Source: Apodemus sylvaticus | Taxonomy: Eukaryota; Chordata; Mammalia; Rodentia; Muridae | NCBI RefSeq assembly: GCF_947179515.1 | Contig: NC_067488.1 | Span: 33,943,842-34,007,841, forward strand | Reading direction: 5' to 3' | DNA length: 64,000 nt | In this document: in pieces, positions 58,386 through 64,000 of the stretch | Layout: each line of letters begins with the position of its first letter | How positions within the stretch are numbered: position 1 is the stretch's first letter | Translations under genes and position numbers: made by a program | Notes under the pieces: generated by a model | Told to the model about the DNA's origin: nothing | Seen by the model: only the letters and a program-made list of their open reading frames with translations | The model's database searches: none

Positions 58386-59324
58386 GATAGTGCCCAGATA
58401 ATATTAGTTTCTGGTTCATATTAGAAATTTAACAATTGTTGGCACATTACTCTACTTCCTAGGCAACAGTGTGCAAATTTAATAAATATTTTTGAAAGTT
58501 TCTAATGTATACCATAGCCATGTCATGTAGTAATATCAATTCATTTATGTCTTGTAATACTCAGTACTTAAGGCATCTAGCCAATATTACCTCAGACTTT
58601 ATTCTTGTGCTTCCCTTTGCTTGGAATGTTTTCCCCCAGATATCCACATGGCTTACCTGTATGTCACTCAAATTTCTGGAAAAAGTTCCCTAAAAATTAC
58701 AGCTAACACAACATATAGTTCGTCATCCCATGGCCCCAGGCCTAACTCTATTGCATAAAAGCATCTGACATTAAACTATACAGTTCTTATTTCTGTCTTC
58801 CTCAAAATGATTTTAAAAAAAGAGAGAGAGAGAGAATGGATTGTATTTCTCTTCATAACCTTTATTCTGCACTATTTTCTCTTTAAGAAACACATTCTTT
58901 GAATAAATAAAGGAATTACACATTTTAAAGTTGAAGAAATTATACAGTACATATTTTTATGAATTGTAGCAAAGTGCAAAGGTATAAAGAAAAAATGGAG
59001 GCAGATACATTGAAGTCATAGTGCAATGTGGAGGGATGGAAATATGCATGAGATCCAGCTTCTACTGGAAAACACTGTACACAAAAGAACCCTGTGTCTT
59101 TAGGTATAGTCAATTCATCTAATATGCACTTGATATTTGGAAATTACAAAGGGCACCATATCAAAAACAGTCTTTGTGTTGAAATAACATCACTTAATAA
59201 AGTAAACAGGAAATAAATAATCTAGGAAACTCAAAAGAAGGGGAAAAGTGAACAGTATTTTAAAGCAAAGGTCACATGGTGTGAATAAAACAGAATTTCT
59301 TTAAAATGCAAACTATAGAAGATC
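58386..59324. other. No recognised feature
   Basis: AT-rich unique-looking sequence with a short (GA)n at 58821-58835. Confidence 0.5.
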
Positions 59325-59332
59325 CAACAAGG

Positions 59333-59590
59333 GATCAGGAACAGCCTGGGCCATGGTGCCATGAGTCCAGGCAGTGTAGGAGGCCAGCTGTGCACCTGGA
59401 GGCCAGCTGGGAGGAGGCAGCGTGGACTGGTGAGTCCAGCCCTGCAGAGCAGAGAATCTAGTCCAGAGGTCTCTGGTGGGAGACTTCCGGTCTCTGCCTC
59501 TGGATCAGGAACAGCCTGGGCCACTGCACCCCATCTCCAGGCAGTGCAGGAGGCCAGCTAAGAAGAGGCAGCTTGCACTGGTGAGTCCAG
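59333..59590 (+). promoter_or_regulatory. L1 5' UTR monomer repeat
   Basis: GATCAGGAACAGCCTGGGCC starts at 59333 and 59503 (period 170). AGGCAGTG-AGGAGGCCAGCT and ACTGGTGAGTCCAG recur inside. GC-rich relative to the flanks. Fits F-type-like murine L1 promoter monomers; type from memory. Confidence 0.7.
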
Positions 59591-59759
59591 AATTGACAAC
59601 AAGACAAACTAACACCAGTGAGAACTAGATGGCAAAAGGCAAACGTAGGGATGTTACTAACAGAAATCAAGGCACTATGGCAGCATCTGAACCAATTCTC
59701 CATTAACAGCATGTCCGGAATACCACAACACACCAGAAAAACAAGATTTGGATTTAACA

Positions 59760-60984
59760 TCACTAGTCATGATGCTGTTATAGGAACATATGAAAGACAT
59801 AAATAAATCTCTTAAAGAAATTCAAGAGAAAATGGATCAAAAGAAGCACTTACAAGGGAAACACAAAAATTGTTGAAAGAAATTCAGGAGAATACTGATC
59901 AAAAGATAGAAGCCAATAAGGAGGAAATGCAAAATTCACTTAGTGAAATACAAAAGAACTTTGGTCAACAGACCATCCATCAAAAGAAGCACTTACAAGG
60001 GAAACACAAAAATCATTGAAAGAAATCCAGGAGAATACAAAAGCCAGTAAGGAGGAAACACAAAAAACACTTGAAGAAATACAGGAGAACTTTGGTCAAC
60101 AGGCTGAGGTCATGAAAGAGGAAACACAAAAATCTCTTAAAGAATTACAGGAAAGCACAAACAAGCAAGTGAAGGAACTAAGCAAAACCATCTAAAATCA
60201 GGATCTAAAATCAGAAGTAGAAACAACTAAGAAAACTCAAAGGGAGACAACTTTAGAGATAGAAAGCCTTGGGAAGAAATCAGGGGACAGAGATGCAAAT
60301 ATCAACAACAGAATACAAGAGATAGAAGAAACAATCTCAGATGCTGAAGATTCCATAGAAACCATGGACTCAACAGTTAAAGAAAATGCAAAATGCAAAA
60401 AGCTTGTAACCCAAAATATCCAGGAAATCCAGGACACAATGAGAAGACCAAACCTAAGGATTATAAGCATAGATGAGAGTAAAGATTTACAACTTAAAGG
60501 GCCAGCAAATATCTTCAACAAAATTATGGAAGAAAACTTCCCTAACCTAAAGAGAGAGATGCTCATGAATATACAAGAAGCCTACAGAACTCCAAACAGA
60601 CTGGACCAGAACAGAAATACTTCCTGTCACATAATAATCAAAACACCAAATGTTCTAAACAAAGAAAGAATATTAAAGGCAGTAAGAGAAAAAGGCCAAG
60701 TAAAATATAAAGGAAGACCTATCAGAATCACAGCAGACTTTTCACCTGAGACTATGAAGGCTAGAAGGTCCTGGGCAGATCTCATGCAGACTCTAAGAGA
60801 ACACAAATGCCAGCCAAAACTACTATATCCAGCAAAACTCTCAATCACCGTAGATGGAGAAACTAAGATATTTCATGACAAAACCAAGTTTACCCAATAT
60901 TTATCCACAAACCCAACCCTACAAAGGATAGGAGGAAAACACCAATACAAGGAGGGAAACTTCACCCTGGAAAAAGCAAGATAG
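59760..60984 (+). pseudogene. L1 ORF1, best-preserved copy
   Basis: The last 206 codons (60364-60984) are open: INIF-type RRM region (LKGPANIFNKIMEENFPNLK) and C-terminal domain (RITADFSPETMKARRSWADL, LLYPAKLSITVDGETKIF). Upstream the coiled coil is broken by stops, including one within CCATCTAAAATCAGG (about 60188), where ATCTAAAATCAG is duplicated. The rod part carries a 35-base duplication at 59836 and 59979. RNA-binding trimeric ORF1p; this copy could not make the full rod. Confidence 0.9.
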
Positions 60985-61042
60985 TAACCTTTCATCAAAC
61001 CCAAAAGAAGATAAGCAATCAAATTTAAAAAATAACGTCAAA

Positions 61043-61470
61043 ATGATAGGAAGTAACAATCACTATTCCTTAATATCTCTTAATATCAATGGACTTAATG
61101 CTCCAATAAAAAGACACAGACTAACTGACTGGATACATAAACAGGACTCTACATTTTGCTGCTTGCAGGAACACACCTCAGGGTCAAAGACAAACACTAC
61201 CTTAGAGTAAAAGGCTGGAAGACTATTTTACAAGCAAATGGTCTCAGGAAACAAGCTGGAGTAGCCATTTTAATATCAGATAAAATTGACTTTCAACCCA
61301 AAGTCATCAAAAGAGACTCTGAGGGACACTTCTTGCTGGTCAAAGGAAAACTACAACAATAAGAACTCTCAATTCTGAACATCTATGCTACAAATGCAAG
61401 GGCACCCTCTTTCGTAAAAGAAACTTTATTAAAACTCAAAGCACACATTGCACCTAACACAATAATTGTG
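61043..61470 (+). pseudogene. L1 ORF2 N-terminus (endonuclease domain), truncated
   Basis: The start ATGATAGGAAGTAACAATCA and SLNINGLN/HYLRVKGWKTILQANGLRKQ text identify the APE-type endonuclease domain. The frame has at least one frameshift (before 61156) and a TAA at about 61360. L1 sequence stops near 61470. Confidence 0.88.
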
Positions 61471-61472
61471 GG

Positions 61473-62382
61473 TGAGATCTTCACCCTCTTAAAGGTGGAG
61501 TGCAGTTAACAGTAGGGTGAATAAGCAGAGAGAAAGACAGAGGATGAACAAAGGCTGTCATCACTTTATAAATTTACATAAGAAGGAAAGTTATGTAAAT
61601 ACTCCAGACTGCTAGGGAATTTATACAAGTTAGGTTAATAATATTAGGGAGATCTTTTTGAGAGGAAACTGGTATCTGTTGGGGAGATAACTACAGGGCA
61701 CTGAAGATGGATGAGAGACTTACAAATTGTGAGAGATTCAGTCCCACCCTTTAGATTTTCAGGTTGAGAAAAGAGGAGTTAACATTTGAAAACCATATCT
61801 GTAGGATAGAATTTGAAGAGAAGCTGTAATTACAGAAGAAAATCAAACTGTTGAAATGAGAGGAACAAAGAGGAGTGAACATAAAATTGTAGAGGAAATA
61901 TGTGATTTTTATCTCCTTGGAGACAGGAGCAAATGGTTTTCACCCAAGATTAGGCACTAGGAACAAAGGAGACTGGGAAGAGACATCCAACAAGAAGGGA
62001 TTCCTCTTGAGTATAGTTTGGTGAACCAATGATTTTATTGGTGCTGTTTACTGGCAGGGACATAGGTGTCTTAAAGGCAACTTCATCATCAAAAAAGGCC
62101 ACACAAGCATGAGCAATAACTCACAAAATCTGCATTCCAAGAACCAACTACACAATTTGTAGTAAGATCTACCTAAATGTCTCCTTCACCCAGAATAATT
62201 TCTTACTGCTCATATAACCTTGTGGAGGAATCTTGTGAATCTTGTTACTTTCTGAGCCTCCTGATACTGCTAAGTTTTTTTCACTCCTCAAACCAGATGA
62301 GTTTCAAAAACATAATTATTATTCTGGGGCAGACTCCTGGCTGCTCTGCTCCAGTGAAGACACCATCTCCTAATCCATCCTA
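61473..62382. other. Unassigned 0.9 kb, probable rodent repeat
   Basis: GTATAGTTTGGTGAACCAAT and TTTTATTGGTGCTGTTTACT, then GGGACATAGGTGTCTTAAAG, look like a rodent interspersed repeat (possibly LTR class) that I cannot name. It separates two L1 5' halves. Confidence 0.4.
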
Positions 62383-62460
62383 GAGAACCCACTGCACTTA
62401 GAATAGTTGAGAACCAGCTGCACTCAAAATAGTTGAGAACCAGCTACACCCAGAGCAGTT
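62383..62460 (+). repeat. 26-bp tandem repeat, three units
   Basis: GAGAACCCACTGCACTTAGA, GAGAACCAGCTGCACTCAAA and GAGAACCAGCTACACCCAGA start at 62383, 62409 and 62435. Confidence 0.95.
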
Positions 62461-62839
62461 GACCTAATAGTCTGAAGGTCTCCCAGGAGATCTATTACAG
62501 CCAGGGTAACAGATCAGAAACCTCTGTGCCCCTGTGAAAAGCCCCACAACAGAAGGCTCCACAGGTGGTCTGCTACAGCCAGGGCTGTAGGCCTACCAGG
62601 AGAACTGAAGCAACCCAGGGTCAAAAGAGGCAGACTGCAGACAATCACCCAGACCAACAAACACCAAAGATATCCAGGTAGTCAAAGGCTAGTGCAAGAC
62701 CATAAGCAACAGAAGCCAATATACAAGGGCATCATCAGAACCCAGTTCTTCTACCACAACAAGCCCTGAATACAGCAACATACCTGAAAAGCAGGAAGCT
62801 GACCTAAAATTCTCATGAAAATAATAGTCCTTTAAGGAG

Positions 62840-63343
62840 GTTATCAATAACTCACTGAAAGAAATACAGGAAAACATAGGTAAACAGGTGAAGGAATTGA
62901 ATAAAGTGATTCAAGACTTAAAACAGGTCAGGAATTACAGATGTAAGTATCTCCAACAGAATACAAGAGATAGAAGAATCTCAGGTATCCAAGATGCCAT
63001 AGAAGAGGTGGACACAACAGTCAAAGAAAATGCAAAATGCAAGAAGCTTATAACCCAAAACATCCAGAAAATCCAGGACAAAAGGAGAAGGCCAAACCTA
63101 AGGCTTATAGGTATAGAAGAGTGCAAAGATTTACAACTTAAAGGGCCAATAAATATCTTCAGCAAAATTTTAGAAGAAAACATCCCTAACCTAAAGAAAG
63201 AGATGCCTATGAACATATAAGAAGCCTACAGAACCCCAAACAGACTGGACCAGACCAGAAATTCCTCCTGTAACATAATAATCAAAACACCAAATCCACT
63301 AAACAAAGAAAGAATATGAAAAGCAGTGAGTGAAAAAGGTAAC
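62840..63343 (+). pseudogene. L1 ORF1 remnant interrupted by a nested L1
   Basis: The frame from 62888 gives KELNKVIQDLK and INIFSKILEENIPNLKKEMP and ends at a TAA near 63218. ORF1 text continues out of frame to 63343, ending in the CTD approach. The rod is shorter than in the other copies. Confidence 0.87.
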
Positions 63344-64000
63344 GTGGGCTTGCGGCGGTGGCAGTGGTGGCGGCAGTGCAGCAGTGGTGGCGGCAGTGCA
63401 GCAGTGGCTGGTCCAGCCAAAGGGCCATCAGCAGTGGAACCAAGGTGACACAGGGTCTAGTTAGGCCCTGTGCCCATGACCACTGACCTTCGCTGGCCAG
63501 CCAGACTGCAAGCAGCGGTGGATTTACAGCACCTTTCACAGCACAGAAGCCACTCCAGAACTCTGTCTCCCGCCAGTCAGGAGGGACTCACCTCCATCTT
63601 GGTTTCAGACTCCAGAGAGATCGGACAGACTGAGGTACACAAACATAACCAGAGGCCAACATCGCGGAGGTCTAAGCCTGACGGGTGTTGGCCTGCACCC
63701 AGGCCCTGGGCTGTTCGGCTGTTCGGGGGGCCATTGGGGTGCCAAGCCAGCCAGGAGGGTTTTTTTTTTTTTGCCCGCACCAGCACGCGCGCCACCATTT
63801 TGCCTACAGGACTCCAGAGAGCTCTAGCTGGCAAAGCCGGCTAACAGGCATAGCCTGTTAGTGGGGGTCTAGGCCCCAAAAGGCCCTGGACTGACTCCAA
63901 GAACTGGGCGACTTGGTGGGCCATCTGTGGGTCAACCAGCCCAGGAGGTTGTTAGCCCAGCAGACTCTCCCAGCACTTTCAGGGAGCACGAGCACACACG
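63344..64000 (+). mobile_element. 5' UTR of a younger L1 nested in ORF1 (continues past window)
   Basis: GC- and CpG-bearing sequence with a 20-base GGC/GCA repeat (63361-63400) and blocks GACTCCAGAGAGATCGGACA, CGCGCCACCATTTTGCCTAC and GCTAACAGGCATAGCCTGTT, typical of murine L1 5' UTRs. The sharp change from ORF1 at 63343 marks the insertion. A 124-codon frame at 63470-63844 comes from composition. Its ORFs, tail and TSD lie beyond the window. Confidence 0.75.

Larger units (their letters stand above)
59325..61472 (+). mobile_element. L1 5' half: promoter monomers, ORF1, start of ORF2
   Basis: A promoter-type leader with about 1.5 monomers, a well-kept ORF1 C-terminal half and ORF2 up to the endonuclease domain (about 61470), where L1 sequence stops at GGGTGAGATCTTCACCC without poly(A). 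No 3' half is found in the following 900 bases. This is another 5' half, but unlike the HAL1-like copies it lacks the AT-rich array and polyadenylation end. Confidence 0.88.
62383..63343 (+). mobile_element. L1 (Lx-type) leader plus ORF1 start, interrupted
   Basis: A leader with the 26-base repeat, then CAACAGAAGCCAATATACAA and GAACCCAGTTCTTCTACCAC, typical of old L1 leaders, then ORF1. L1 text stops after GAGTGAAAAAGGTAAC, where a younger L1 leader begins. Confidence 0.85.

Noticed and set aside
63470..63844. 124-codon plus-strand frame near the right edge
   Set aside because: GC-rich L1 5' UTR sequence; no start context or domain supports a gene.

Overview
The window looks like mammalian, specifically murine (Mus-type), gene-poor DNA. 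It carries B1, B2, B3 and B4-type SINEs, rodent L1 3' ends with the mouse-style terminal sequence, rodent-specific MaLR/hAT-like repeats, old MIR copies, and many long CA/GA/GGAA microsatellites in an AT-rich background. I found no convincing host protein-coding exon, tRNA, rRNA or CpG-island promoter. The window is best read as intergenic or deep intronic sequence. Family names come from sequence memory, not from a database search.

Layout. 1-1837 is the 3' part of an L1-derived element: ORF1, the very start of ORF2, then an AT-rich tandem array ending in AATAAA. 1838-12000 holds old L1 3' UTRs, rodent DNA/LTR-like repeats, a split MLT1-like LTR, a three-unit 215-240 bp repeat and a B2 with target-site duplication (TSD). 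12-16 kb is mostly unique, with MIR and B2/B3 pieces. 16-31 kb alternates 5'-truncated L1s (16.1, 23.4, 26.2, 27.8 kb) with microsatellites, a 37-bp minisatellite and unique sequence. 31-42 kb has many minus-strand L1 3' ends, including two L1s nested in an older L1 ORF2 (36.8-38.5 kb). 42-51.7 kb is mostly unique, with scattered SINEs, one Charlie-type hAT element and microsatellites.

51.7-56 kb is a stacked insertion. A B1 is followed by a minus-strand L1 with an inverted 5' end. That L1 contains a small L1 fragment (TSD) and, at another site, a complete 2.5-kb copy of the ORF1-plus-AT-rich-array element (near-perfect TSD). 59.3-64 kb holds two more plus-strand L1 5' halves and the CpG-bearing 5' UTR of a younger L1 inserted into one of them, which runs off the window.

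The most interesting object is the composite element at 1-1837 (+) and 53029-55553 (-). Each copy joins L1 ORF1 and a few dozen bases of ORF2 to the same ordered set of about five divergent AT-rich units and then a polyadenylation signal. The second copy has promoter-like monomers, an A-rich tail and TSDs, so the chimera appears to have moved as one unit. This is the organisation of a half-L1 (HAL1) element. A murine HAL1 is already described as far as I recall, so novelty of the tail needs a library comparison.
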